Assembly (NCBI RefSeq): GCF_013409995.1
Contig: NZ_JACCBX010000004.1
Span: 124,001-188,000, forward strand
DNA length: 64,000 nucleotides
DNA from: Neobacillus driksii
GTDB lineage: Bacteria > Bacillota > Bacilli > Bacillales > Cytobacillaceae
Direction: 5' to 3'
In this document: piece after piece, positions 1 to 8,176 of the stretch
Layout: every line of letters starts with the position of its first letter
Position numbering within the stretch: position 1 is the stretch's first letter
The notes under the pieces: generated by a model
The model's database searches: none
Told to the model about the DNA's origin: nothing
What the model saw: only the letters and a program-made list of their open reading frames with translations
Translations under genes and position numbers: made by a program

Positions 1-239
1 AGTTTTGCAAGTGAATTTTCCACTGCTTTTGATGATGGAAAACGTTCCATAAATTTCTCTATGTGACCAGCTACTTTTTCACGAGGAAAGTGTCGATTGC
101 TTAATTCGTCTAACCTCTTCTGATCTTCGGCAAAGTCATTAAACCGATAATGGAAAAAAGGCAGAATATCAGAGGATTGTTCTAGATAATTAGAAGCAAA
201 TCGATTCGTAGCTGACAATGAGAGATTTAAAATCTCCAT
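1..239 (-). CDS. bshC: Bacillithiol biosynthesis cysteine-adding enzyme BshC (N-terminal part)
   Basis: Only the first 79 codons are present; the gene runs off the left edge. The start is ATG at 239 with an AGAAAGGAAGT ribosome site upstream. The N-terminus (MEILNLSLSATNRFASNYLE) resembles BshC/YllA, the cytoplasmic enzyme that adds cysteine to glucosaminyl-malate in the last step of bacillithiol synthesis. Its place downstream of panE and a DUF3397 gene fits the Bacillus yllA locus. The catalytic part is not visible, so the call rests on N-terminal likeness and synteny. Confidence 0.82.
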   Translation of the reverse strand, partial: MEILNLSLSATNRFASNYLEQSSDILPFFHYRFNDFAEDQKRLDELSNRHFPREKVAGHIEKFMERFPSSKAVENSLAK

Positions 240-318
240 TTAAGTACTTCCTTTCTGATCAACCATATTCATTCCATATGAGTATAGCATTATCCAACCT
301 AATAAAAAAAATCTTTGC

Positions 319-711
319 TTAAGAAAATGTAAAAGTTAATGCACTCCGCAGTATGCCAAATACAGTTAGGGATATATAGGCTAAAAAGAAGATAAGAAAA
401 TTAAAACGCCAAAACCCTTTAAAAACCTTAGTAAATATAATTTCCCCTTTTATCTTCCAATGTATGACGACAAATACCATTGCAATTACGAGTAAAATTA
501 GCAAAATTAAGCCAAAAAACGATTTACCCCAAATCGTTATTAACAAAAAATGGACAGCCACTATAAAGAGGATCGTTGAGTAATCCAACGCTTTATGAAA
601 TGACTTTCGAGTGTTTTTTGTTATAAGTTTATTCAATACATAAATGATAAAAAAACCGAGAAGAGGTACGGTTAAGAAAATGGTAATAATTGATGAGATA
701 AATGAATTCAA
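319..711 (-). CDS. DUF3397-like small membrane protein
   Basis: A 130-residue, very hydrophobic protein with about four predicted membrane helices (roughly residues 5-27, 40-60, 64-84 and 100-125). It starts with TTG at 711, and its ribosome site (GGAGGAG) lies inside the end of panE. The TTG overlaps the panE stop as TTGA, so the two are probably translationally coupled. Proteins of this size between panE and bshC in Bacillus are usually placed in DUF3397. No function is known to me and no catalytic motif is visible. Confidence 0.75.
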   Translation of the reverse strand: MNSFISSIITIFLTVPLLGFFIIYVLNKLITKNTRKSFHKALDYSTILFIVAVHFLLITIWGKSFFGLILLILLVIAMVFVVIHWKIKGEIIFTKVFKGFWRFNFLIFFLAYISLTVFGILRSALTFTFS

Positions 712-1616
712 TTAACTCTCCTCCGATCTTTTTCTTTCCCTTTAATTAAATAATAATAGCTTTCAATGTTCGTTGCGGTTTTTCGTTGAACCTGAGCCTC
801 CTCGATTAAAAAGCCTAGTATTGCGTCAATTTCAGTCCTTCTTCCCGCCTCCATGTCTTTTAGCATAGATGACTGGTTATGTCCGGTTTTTTTACAAATT
901 CGGAGCACATCTCTAAATCTTTTAATAGGGTCTTCTAGGTTTAGAATAAATGAGATTTCTAGAAATAGTTTTTTTACAGCAGCAAAATAAAAAGTGTTGG
1001 TAATTAATTCACCATTTTTGATTTGAAGGATGGCAGTTAAAGGATTAATGACTGCATTTGCAATTAATTTATTTATCAGCATATTATAAAAATCTTCTTT
1101 CAAGGTAATCGGGAATTCAATAGCGGCACAAAGCTCACCAAACTCCTTTATTGTTTCAATACTGCCTTTATAAAGAGCAACATTAAAAGCCCCTTTTCCA
1201 TTGTGGGAAACCGTGTATGTATTGATTTTACTGGCCCCATGCTCAACGGATCCAACAAAAATATTAGTCGCAGGAATATTTTTTAGTAATTTTAAATGAC
1301 TCATTCCATTTTGTAAAAATAATAGGTTATGAGGAATAAACTCCAAACTAGTTATCTGATGAATAATAGAATGAATTTGGTATTGTTTTACAGCAATGAT
1401 CGTTAATTCTTCTAAACCAGTCCAATTAGAAACAGGAAGGGCTTGAATACTAACTCTGCTTTGTAAATCACCGCCATCATACAGGTATATCCCGTTTTGA
1501 TTAATGATCTCTGCTTGTTCGCTTGTTTTGGTATAAAGTGTGACAGAAAAAGCCTTGCTTAAATACGCTGCAAATAATAATCCAATAGAACCAGCCCCAA
1601 TAATGCCAATCTTCAC
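708..1616 (-). CDS. panE: 2-dehydropantoate 2-reductase (YlbQ/PanE)
   Basis: A 302-residue cytoplasmic enzyme that reduces ketopantoate to pantoate with NADPH, on the way to pantothenate and CoA. The N-terminal Rossmann motif GAGSIG is at residues 7-12. An active-site-type Lys sits in IIAVKQYQ (about residue 73), and the C-terminal helical domain carries NKLIANAVINPLTAIL. I chose the GTG at 1616 because a GGGTGG ribosome site lies 5 nt upstream; an earlier in-frame GTG at 1625 would fall inside that site. The gene is coupled to the downstream DUF3397 gene, and coaD of the same CoA route lies 8 kb away. Confidence 0.9.
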   Translation of the reverse strand: MKIGIIGAGSIGLLFAAYLSKAFSVTLYTKTSEQAEIINQNGIYLYDGGDLQSRVSIQALPVSNWTGLEELTIIAVKQYQIHSIIHQITSLEFIPHNLLFLQNGMSHLKLLKNIPATNIFVGSVEHGASKINTYTVSHNGKGAFNVALYKGSIETIKEFGELCAAIEFPITLKEDFYNMLINKLIANAVINPLTAILQIKNGELITNTFYFAAVKKLFLEISFILNLEDPIKRFRDVLRICKKTGHNQSSMLKDMEAGRRTEIDAILGFLIEEAQVQRKTATNIESYYYLIKGKEKDRRRVN

Positions 1617-1698
1617 GATACCCACCCATTTATTGTCTTTTTTACTTTATATTTTATCAGATGCTGCCCGTAGTGTGTATGATTGTCCTTAAAAAGAA

Positions 1699-1712
1699 AT
1701 AAAACGCTTTCC
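1699..1712 (+). promoter_or_regulatory. Weak cre-like box upstream of ylbP
   Basis: ATAAAACGCTTTCC matches 11 of 14 positions of the CcpA operator TGAAAACGCTTTCA. It lies about 75 bp before the ylbP start and upstream of a TATAAT at 1748-1753, which has no convincing -35. A chance match is possible. Confidence 0.25.
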
Positions 1713-1786
1713 AAGGGATATATAAAGAATTTTTTACATCTTTGTTATATAATGATATTAATTCATTTCTTAGGGGGAGCGCTTAT

Positions 1787-2263
1787 ATGGTGTTAAAAGT
1801 TGAAAAATTAAAAGTTAATTTTAAAACATTAGAGGAATTTAAAAAATTTAAAGAATATGGCATTCAAGAACTCTCCATGATTGAAGACTTAGAAGCAAAT
1901 ATGATTGATAATGATAGTGACTCTCCTTTTTACGGAATCTATTTCGGAGACAAACTAGTAGCTCGAATGAGTCTATATCAAATTGACGCTAAATTTGACC
2001 GGTATTTCTATCCTCCACAAAATTATCTAGAATTATGGAAACTTGAGGTTTTACCTGATTATCAAGGTAAGGGATACGGTAAACAACTTGTAGAGTTCGC
2101 TAAAAGCTTCGGCCTGCCAATTAAAACAAACCCAAGAGTACAATCAAGAAGCTTTTGGGAGCACATGAGCTTTACAAATGTTGAATACGATATGGAACGT
2201 GACCGTGGTGAGAATCCACTCGTCTGGTATCCTGAAGGTGTAGAAGCACAGCATAATGAATAA
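1787..2263 (+). CDS. ylbP: GNAT-family N-acetyltransferase YlbP
   Basis: A 158-residue single-domain GNAT acetyltransferase. The acetyl-CoA loop is seen in LPDYQGKGYGKQL (about residues 88-100), the R/Q-x-x-G-x-G pattern. The size matches YlbP of B. subtilis and the position beside panE and gerR is conserved. The ATG at 1787 follows an AGGGGGAG ribosome site; a TTG 45 bases earlier lacks one. The substrate is unknown. It is convergent with gerR and shares a terminator with it. Confidence 0.88.
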   Translation: MVLKVEKLKVNFKTLEEFKKFKEYGIQELSMIEDLEANMIDNDSDSPFYGIYFGDKLVARMSLYQIDAKFDRYFYPPQNYLELWKLEVLPDYQGKGYGKQLVEFAKSFGLPIKTNPRVQSRSFWEHMSFTNVEYDMERDRGENPLVWYPEGVEAQHNE

Positions 2264-2267
2264 ACGT

Positions 2268-2295
2268 AAAAAGCGGACATATTGTCCGCTTTTTA
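2268..2295. terminator. Bidirectional terminator between ylbP and gerR
   Basis: A perfect inverted repeat, AAAAAGCGGACA / TGTCCGCTTTTT with a 3-nt loop. It has a T-run on one side and an A-run on the other, so it can end both converging transcripts. Confidence 0.88.
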
Positions 2296-2919
2296 CTATT
2301 TTTCCACTCTTTCGAGGTTTCCGTTTTTATCCATTTGGAATTTTACTTTTTGCTGTCGATCTTCTTCTTGTAAGACCACCATTTTTCTTGCTCTTTCCAT
2401 AATTTCAATTAATGAACGATAGTCCTCTTCAATCGCTTTTAAATTCTTTGCTAATCTTTCATTCTCAGCTGCAAGCGAATAAGATTTTTTTTCAAGTTCT
2501 TTTATTTTTTTAATGGACTTTTCTTTTGCTTCTTCGATGCTAGAAGCAGCAGCTGCTTGCTTTTGTAGACTTTCTAAGAAGTGAAGAACTGCTTGAAATG
2601 TTATACCTTCACTTCTTGCTTCACCAGAGGATGGAGTTTCTTCAGCCACAACCTTTTTTGTTATCTCACTATCCGTCGGAATACTTTGTTTTTTTAGTTC
2701 TTTCCTCTGTTTTTTAGCCAGTTCAATTCCTGATTTATACTGCTTCCTAACAAATGAGTTCCAACGAAATCCGCAAGCCGCAGAAGTACGAGAAAGTTGT
2801 TTTCCAACTTCCTCAAATGCTTGAAGCTGTGTTCCACCTTCTCGAATATGTCTTAACACAACTTCAGCAAGCAATAAATCTTCATCTTGGGACCATGCAT
2901 CTTGGCGAGTTGGTGACAT
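2296..2919 (-). CDS. gerR: Sporulation transcription factor GerR (YlbO, RsfA family)
   Basis: A 207-residue DNA-binding protein. Residues 1-60 form a Myb/SANT-like region ([20 protein letters not shown], then [14 protein letters not shown]) typical of the RsfA/GerR family. Residues 120-190 form a charged coiled coil ([18 protein letters not shown] and onward). In B. subtilis GerR is a mother-cell regulator in the sigma-E regulon. The ATG at 2919 follows AGGAGGG. A sigma-E-like promoter sits just upstream (2950-2979). Family and synteny agree; the regulon in this strain is inferred. Confidence 0.88.
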   Translation of the reverse strand: MSPTRQDAWSQDEDLLLAEVVLRHIREGGTQLQAFEEVGKQLSRTSAACGFRWNSFVRKQYKSGIELAKKQRKELKKQSIPTDSEITKKVVAEETPSSGEARSEGITFQAVLHFLESLQKQAAAASSIEEAKEKSIKKIKELEKKSYSLAAENERLAKNLKAIEEDYRSLIEIMERARKMVVLQEEDRQQKVKFQMDKNGNLERVEK

Positions 2920-2949
2920 CAGTCAAATCCCTCCTAGTGTTTTTATTCA

Positions 2950-2979
2950 TACATATGCATCTACTAGAAAAGATAGACT
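2950..2979 (-). promoter_or_regulatory. Sigma-E-like promoter of gerR
   Basis: Read on the minus strand, a CATATGTA -10-like element (2950-2957) follows a TCTATCT -35-like element near 2971-2977, with about 13 bp between. This resembles the sigma-E pattern (ATA-type -35, CATA-type -10) and fits the known mother-cell expression of gerR. Spacing and bases are not perfect. Confidence 0.45.
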
Positions 2980-3000
2980 GATAACAGATTGTCTTTATTC

Positions 3001-3765
3001 TTATTTCTTCATTTTTTTACTAATAAAATTTTGTACATACTTATGATGTGACTCACTTTCCCATAGAACACTGCAATTTCTTACTTCTTTTTCTATTCTT
3101 TCTCTCAGCTTGTTTTCTTCCCATTTTAAAATCCACATCATTTTATACGATTCTAAAACCTTTAAATCAACTGTTAAAAGCTTCTCCAAAAAGGTTTCGC
3201 ACGCACTGATGTGATTATTTGAATACATATGATCGATAAAGCCCGCTTCTCTTAAATATTCAGCAGTTTGAATTTCAGCTTCCATTAAAAGCTTCATGCT
3301 GAGTGCCGCTGGTAGTTTTTCTGCTAATATCGTTCCCCCGCCCCAACCAGTGGTGATAGCTTGTTTACCTTGTACAAATCCAGCTCTTATTCCTTCTCTC
3401 GCTAAACGAAAATCACAAGCAGCAGCCAGTTCACACCCGCCGCCAACGGCTGTACCATTTAATAGAGCAATTGTTGGCTTTGTTAGTGTCATCAGTGAAT
3501 AAAGAATGTGTGACATTTTTGAAAGCATTCCATACGCTTCTTCCTTTGTCTGAAGTTGGTGAAAAACAGATAAGTCACCCCCTGAACAAAAAGCCAGATC
3601 CCCTTCCCCAGTAATGACAAGCGCCTTAATCGTTGGATTATTCATTAACGAGATAGCCTCTGTTAACCCTTGCATGACATCATAATTAACAGCATTTCTT
3701 GTTTCGCTTCTAGTGATTGTAAATAATAAATAACCCTTTTCGCGTTTCTCAATGGAAAACGACAA
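3001..3765 (-). CDS. Enoyl-CoA hydratase/isomerase (crotonase) family protein, possibly non-hydratase
   Basis: A 254-residue crotonase-fold protein. The first oxyanion-hole segment is LAFCSGGDLSVFHQL (about residues 57-71), and the second is GTAVGGGCELAAACDFRLA (about 104-122). At the two positions where classical enoyl-CoA hydratases carry catalytic glutamates, my by-eye alignment shows Lys (in FVQGKQAITTGWGGG and LSMKLLME). It may therefore be an isomerase, a hydrolase or another crotonase-type enzyme. It starts with TTG at 3765 after GAAGGGGGA. It lies between rpmF and gerR; B. subtilis lacks it here as far as I recall. Confidence 0.82.
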   Translation of the reverse strand: MSFSIEKREKGYLLFTITRSETRNAVNYDVMQGLTEAISLMNNPTIKALVITGEGDLAFCSGGDLSVFHQLQTKEEAYGMLSKMSHILYSLMTLTKPTIALLNGTAVGGGCELAAACDFRLAREGIRAGFVQGKQAITTGWGGGTILAEKLPAALSMKLLMEAEIQTAEYLREAGFIDHMYSNNHISACETFLEKLLTVDLKVLESYKMMWILKWEENKLRERIEKEVRNCSVLWESESHHKYVQNFISKKMKK

Positions 3766-3822
3766 ACAAGTGTCCCCCTTCCCCTGAATATATGTAAGTA
3801 TGTACGATTACTCGAAAACGAC

Positions 3823-3857
3823 AAAAGCACAAGGGCATACTGCTCCTTGTGCTTTTT
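3823..3857 (-). terminator. rpmF terminator
   Basis: Inverted repeat AAAAGCACAAGG / CCTTGTGCTTTT with a roughly 10-nt loop, just after the rpmF stop. The symmetric ends allow termination in either direction, but rpmF is the obvious client. Confidence 0.82.
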
Positions 3858-3870
3858 ATCCTAATGGAAA

Positions 3871-4044
3871 TTAGTCGTTAACAACGTCTTTTCCTTTGTA
3901 TGTTCCGCAAGCTTTACATACGCGGTGTGAAAGTTTCATTTCACCACAGTTTGGGCAGCTTACCATACCAGGTACGTTTAATTTAAAATGTGTACGACGT
4001 TTTCTTTTTACAGTTTTAGAAGTCCTTCTAAAAGGTACAGCCAT
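3871..4044 (-). CDS. rpmF: Large-subunit ribosomal protein bL32
   Basis: A 57-residue ribosomal protein L32, starting [17 protein letters not shown] with the usual basic N-terminus. It has a zinc ribbon of four cysteines, CPNC at 30-33 and CKAC at 43-46, so this is the zinc-binding form. The ATG at 4044 follows AGGAGGTGGG, which rules out a longer upstream reading. It follows ylbN by 82 bp, the widespread DUF177-rpmF pair. Confidence 0.97.
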   Translation of the reverse strand: MAVPFRRTSKTVKRKRRTHFKLNVPGMVSCPNCGEMKLSHRVCKACGTYKGKDVVND

Positions 4045-4126
4045 TCTTCCCACCTCCTTAAAGAGTATTAAGAAAGTAATGAAGGCCAGGAATGCTGGTT
4101 CTTCACTTTGCTTCTTGTTTTGCTGA

Positions 4127-4654
4127 TTATGATTCGGAAGAAGAATTGTTTTTGTCAAAAAACTTTGCAAGGCCTGCTAATCTTGGATCAATCTTTTTGG
4201 ATTGATCCACATCACTCAGAACTTCCCAGTCCTTACCGGATTGAGGTGCAGCATCTTCATGATTGACATCTTCACAGAACACCTGCATTGGAACTTCTAG
4301 TAAAAGAATTTCTCTAATGACTGGCATTAGATCAATTACTTCCCCTTTTACTTGATAAACTTCCTCTTCAGTTTCATAAACTGAACCTTGTAAGAGGAAA
4401 GTTTCAGTTGTTTCGACATTAATTGGAAGTTTAACATCCACTAAAGTACGAGAACAAGGCAGGATTAAATGACCCTCGATTTTCAGATGAAATGTCACTT
4501 TCGTTGAATCAATATCACCCCGACCAGTAATATGCATCGGAGATACTTCACGAATCGACGGATCCGTTTCTTTTATCTCATCAACTCGAATGATATCGTC
4601 AATCAGAAAATCCTTGTTTCGATATTTTTGTAATTGGCTTAATGTCCATTTCAA
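4127..4654 (-). CDS. ylbN: YlbN, DUF177/YceD family rRNA-accumulation protein
   Basis: A 175-residue DUF177 (YceD) protein; homologues influence 23S rRNA accumulation and are nearly always paired with rpmF, as here. The core has the family's [14 protein letters not shown] segment. The tail is acidic and serine-rich. A TTG at 4654 is the likely start because GGGGTGAT, a very good anti-16S match, sits 4-8 nt upstream; a GTG at 4663 would lie inside that site. The molecular activity is unknown. Confidence 0.88.
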   Translation of the reverse strand: MKWTLSQLQKYRNKDFLIDDIIRVDEIKETDPSIREVSPMHITGRGDIDSTKVTFHLKIEGHLILPCSRTLVDVKLPINVETTETFLLQGSVYETEEEVYQVKGEVIDLMPVIREILLLEVPMQVFCEDVNHEDAAPQSGKDWEVLSDVDQSKKIDPRLAGLAKFFDKNNSSSES

Positions 4655-4833
4655 TTGAATCACCCCAAGGCAACAAAGGTAATTATAGCCTTCGATTAAA
4701 TTTTTGTCAATGTTTTTTCTTTACACCTAAAATGCGATTTTTCATTTTACTATTTTTCTAAAAATAAGCTCTTCATATTAGTTTACCCAGTTAAATCAGA
4801 TTACAGTCCCAGCTTCTAAATATCATAGCCAAT

Positions 4834-4862
4834 TATCTTATTATGGTAATTTTTGCTATAAT
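4834..4862 (+). promoter_or_regulatory. tmcAL promoter (extended -10)
   Basis: TATAAT at 4857-4862 is preceded by TGC, giving an extended -10. The -35 (TATCTT at 4834-4839, 17-bp spacer) is poor, as is common for extended -10 promoters. It lies 50 bp before the tmcAL start. Confidence 0.6.
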
Positions 4863-4912
4863 ACGATTACCAAAAGAATTAGATGATTTAAAGAATAAGG
4901 AGAACGTTAAAA

Positions 4913-6127
4913 ATGAAAGCTGTTGGTGTAATTGTCGAATATAACCCTTTTCATAATGGTCATGCCTATCATTTGCAAGCTGCAAAGGAATTAGCACAAG
5001 CTGATTTAGCTATAGCCGTTATGAGTGGGAATTTTCTTCAACGTGGTGAGCCTGCTCTTATATCTAAATGGTATCGTGCAAGGATGGCTCTGCTAAATGG
5101 CGTTGATATTGTCCTAGAACTGCCTTATCGTTTTGCAACACAAAAGGCAGAAACTTTCGCAAATGGTGCTGTTTCCATTTTAGATGCGATTGGCTGCCAT
5201 TCACTTTGCTTTGGCAGCGAAAGCGGCGATATATCATCCTTCTTCGAGACGGTTGATTATTTGGATACACATAAAGAGCGTTTTGATGAAAAGATTAAAA
5301 TGAATATAAAATCAGGTGTTAGTTACCCTAGAGCATTATCGTTGTCTTTTCAATCATTGTCAAGCCCTGAAAATATTTTGAGTTTAGATAAACCGAATAA
5401 TATTCTTGGTTTTCATTATGTGAAATCTATAATGCAGCAAAAAAGTTCAATCCTTCCTCTCACGGTAAAAAGAAAAAATGCTGATTATCATGACGAGCAC
5501 TTTGCTACAGAGACCATCGCGAGTGCCACAAGCATAAGGAAAGCATTGTTTGCCAGTAAAAAAGAAAATAGCCCGATTGAACAATATGTTCCTGATGCGA
5601 CGAGCACCCTTTTGAAAGAATACTTAGCTGTATATGGACATTTCCACGAATGGGAAAATTACTGGACCTATTTACGCTTTCGCTTGTTGCATATGAATCC
5701 TGAAGAGTTAAGAGAAGTTTATGAGGTAGAAGAAGGAATTGAGCATCGTATACTAGCAGCTGCACTAGATTCCACTACTTTCAAGGAATTTATGCAAAAG
5801 TTAAAAACAAAACGCTACACATGGACAAGGCTGCAAAGAATGTGTGTTCATATCTTAACCAATACAAAAAAGACAGATATGAAAAGCACGTCTGAGACAC
5901 CTTCTTATTTACGACTGTTAGGTATGACAAAGAATGGAAAAGATTACTTGAATAAGTATAAATCTCAATTTTCTCTACCACTCATATCTAAACTATCTGC
6001 ATATAAGGAAGATGAAATCTTATTAGATATTAGGGCTTCTAGAGTTTATTCCTTCGGGATAGGAAACCAAACTAGAGAACGCTTATTACAACTGGAATAT
6101 AAACAACCACCTATTTATATAGAATAA
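4913..6127 (+). CDS. tmcAL: tRNA(Met) cytidine acetate ligase TmcAL (YlbM)
   Basis: A 404-residue cytoplasmic enzyme of the nucleotidyltransferase superfamily. It activates acetate with ATP and forms N4-acetylcytidine at position 34 of elongator tRNA-Met. The N-terminus VGVIVEYNPFHNGH carries the H-x-G-H signature (His14, His17). SGNFLQRGEPAL and the 240-404 helical tRNA-binding region follow the family. The start is ATG at 4913 after AAGGAGAACG. It is transcribed away from the rpmF operon and ends at a terminator shared with ylbL. Confidence 0.95.
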   Translation: MKAVGVIVEYNPFHNGHAYHLQAAKELAQADLAIAVMSGNFLQRGEPALISKWYRARMALLNGVDIVLELPYRFATQKAETFANGAVSILDAIGCHSLCFGSESGDISSFFETVDYLDTHKERFDEKIKMNIKSGVSYPRALSLSFQSLSSPENILSLDKPNNILGFHYVKSIMQQKSSILPLTVKRKNADYHDEHFATETIASATSIRKALFASKKENSPIEQYVPDATSTLLKEYLAVYGHFHEWENYWTYLRFRLLHMNPEELREVYEVEEGIEHRILAAALDSTTFKEFMQKLKTKRYTWTRLQRMCVHILTNTKKTDMKSTSETPSYLRLLGMTKNGKDYLNKYKSQFSLPLISKLSAYKEDEILLDIRASRVYSFGIGNQTRERLLQLEYKQPPIYIE

Positions 6128-6158
6128 AAAAACGGTGCCACGGAGGCACCATTTTTTT
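6127..6158. terminator. Bidirectional terminator between tmcAL and ylbL
   Basis: GGTGCC / GGCACC stem with a short CACGGA-type loop, flanked by AAAAAAA on the left and TTTTTTT on the right. It overlaps the last codon of ylbL. Confidence 0.88.
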
Positions 6159-7176
6159 ATTCTATTGGTAACTTCTGCAGATAATTAATCGCGTCATCTA
6201 TAACATCCACTGGAACAATCTTCATTTTTGAATCAATATCCCGTGCTGTCTTCACTGCTAGTTCGTAATTGGAATCCTTGATGCCTTTTTCATTCGGGGC
6301 AAAGAAAATCTCAGCTCCTGCCTTGTCTGCAGCTACTATTTTTTGATCGATTCCTCCAATTGGTCCAACTATTCCAGTTGGATCGATTGTCCCTGTTCCT
6401 GCAATTTTGTACCCTTTTGTATAGTCCTCTTCCATTAATTGATCATAGATTTCTAGTGAGAACATCAAACCGGCAGAAGGTCCACCGATTTCATCCGTCT
6501 TGACCGTAACTTTAGGGTTAACAATAATTTCCTTATCATCAACTAAAGAAATACCGATGCCGATTTTCTTTGGGTCATCCTTGAAGGGCTCGACACTTAT
6601 TTTCACTGTTTTTGTTTTATCCTCTCTGGTTATCGTTAATTCTACTTGCTCTCCTGCCTTTTTCTTACCCACATACTCGATAAACCTTTCAGAAGAGGAA
6701 AATTCTTGTCCATCTACCTGAGTAATTCGATCACCAGCAAGTAATTTTCCATCTGCGGGCATGTCAGGGACTACCTGAACAATGTAAACCCCTTTGTATT
6801 CGTATTCAACAGGGTATCCTGCTTTTTTATATGCCACTTCAATGGCATTTAACTTGGAACCTGCCATCATATGCAGCTGTCTCGCATTATATTCATCTTG
6901 TGTTTCTGTTTCGTGTAGTATGGCTTCCACTGGGTAGAGTTCAACATAATCAAAGAGTTTAGCCTCAACATAAGAATAAATATTAGCCCTTCCCATCCTT
7001 ACTGTTGTCAGCATATAGCTTCCCTTTTCCTCCGTACCGCCTGCAACTTGTATGATTGGTGCTAATTCTTTTGCAATACCTGGTTTCGAAACATAATAAG
7101 GTAATGAAAAAAATATCCCTGCTATCATCATCAGTGCAATAACAATGGAAGAACCTATAAATATTTTGCTTTTCAA
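6157..7176 (-). CDS. ylbL: YlbL, membrane-anchored PDZ/Lon-type serine protease
   Basis: A 339-residue protein anchored by one N-terminal membrane helix (about residues 5-27), with the rest outside. A PDZ domain spans about 120-200 (LLAGDRITQVDG) and a Lon (S16) protease domain about 215-335. The Ser/Lys dyad is visible as Ser234 in GGPSAGLMF and Lys279 in GGIDQKIVAADKAG. It lacks an AAA+ domain. The TTG at 7176 overlaps the ylbK stop as TTGA and follows GGAAGGGG; an ATG at 7194 has its ribosome site touching the start codon. In B. subtilis YlbL has been linked to degradation of a DNA-damage division inhibitor. Confidence 0.92.
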   Translation of the reverse strand: MKSKIFIGSSIVIALMMIAGIFFSLPYYVSKPGIAKELAPIIQVAGGTEEKGSYMLTTVRMGRANIYSYVEAKLFDYVELYPVEAILHETETQDEYNARQLHMMAGSKLNAIEVAYKKAGYPVEYEYKGVYIVQVVPDMPADGKLLAGDRITQVDGQEFSSSERFIEYVGKKKAGEQVELTITREDKTKTVKISVEPFKDDPKKIGIGISLVDDKEIIVNPKVTVKTDEIGGPSAGLMFSLEIYDQLMEEDYTKGYKIAGTGTIDPTGIVGPIGGIDQKIVAADKAGAEIFFAPNEKGIKDSNYELAVKTARDIDSKMKIVPVDVIDDAINYLQKLPIE

Positions 7177-7961
7177 AAGCCCTGCCCCTTCCATTCCTTT
7201 ATAACCTTTTTTATAAAATCTAAATTTTTCTTCGCCTCTTCTTCTCCTAGTGCGATAATCTCTTCAATGTTTGTAAACGCACGTGAGCTATACACCTCGA
7301 CAGGCGGACGAATCATGATATCTGAAGCAATTTCACGATAATTAATAATTTCAGTTTGCATGATATCGATACTTTGCATGATAACATCGTAAATAGAAGT
7401 TATTTCTGCGTTCCGCTTCACTCTAGATACATCAACCGCTATTACAATATCTGCTCCCATTTCCTTCGCCACCGATACGGGAACCCTATCTGACACACCG
7501 CCATCCACTAAGATTCTACCATTATATTTTTCAGGTACAAAAATTCCTGGTATCGCTATACTTGCTCTGACAGCTTCAGCAACTGGCCCTTGTTTAAATA
7601 CAACTTTTTCACCTGTAAGCAGATCGGTAGCAACTATTCCTATTGGGATAGATAATTCTTCGATATTTTTACCATGAGTAAACACTCTAATGAATTCCTT
7701 TACTCGTTTCCCGGCAATAAACCCCATTTTTGGAACGGTAAAATCTAAAAAATATTTCCGCTTAAATGCAGTTGATAATTTATATAAACGGTCAAGTTCA
7801 ATACCTGCCCCATAAAAACTGCCAACAAGTGCTCCCATACTGCTTCCTGCGATCATATCTATGGGAATTCCTGCTTCCTTCAAGACTTTAATAACCCCTA
7901 AATGAGCAAACCCCCGTGCTCCGCCGGAACCAAGCGCTAATCCTATTTTAGGACGCTCCAT
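7173..7961 (-). CDS. ylbK: YlbK, patatin-like phospholipase/esterase
   Basis: A 262-residue patatin-family hydrolase. It has the glycine-rich oxyanion loop GSGGARGFAHLG (about residues 11-22), the nucleophile Ser in GSSMGALVG (about 41-49) and the catalytic Asp in VDGGVSDRVPV (about 155). The ATG at 7961 follows AGGGAGGGAAC; an in-frame ATG 21 bases upstream precedes that site. It is translationally coupled to ylbL. The natural substrate is unknown. Confidence 0.9.
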   Translation of the reverse strand: MERPKIGLALGSGGARGFAHLGVIKVLKEAGIPIDMIAGSSMGALVGSFYGAGIELDRLYKLSTAFKRKYFLDFTVPKMGFIAGKRVKEFIRVFTHGKNIEELSIPIGIVATDLLTGEKVVFKQGPVAEAVRASIAIPGIFVPEKYNGRILVDGGVSDRVPVSVAKEMGADIVIAVDVSRVKRNAEITSIYDVIMQSIDIMQTEIINYREIASDIMIRPPVEVYSSRAFTNIEEIIALGEEEAKKNLDFIKKVIKEWKGQGF

Positions 7962-8176
7962 ATGTGTTCCCTCCCTTTTCATAAGCTATAAAAGCTTTAT
8001 GACACTATACAATTTGTTAGGAGAAATCTCGTTCAATCTTATGGTCTAAATTGGCGTTATATGAGTATATTTGTGATATATGGGGACAAGGCCGAATTTA
8101 AAAAAAGTGAGTAATCCTTATTTTAACATTTCTTATTTATACAGTATAACAAAACCCTCGGAAAGGAGGATATACA

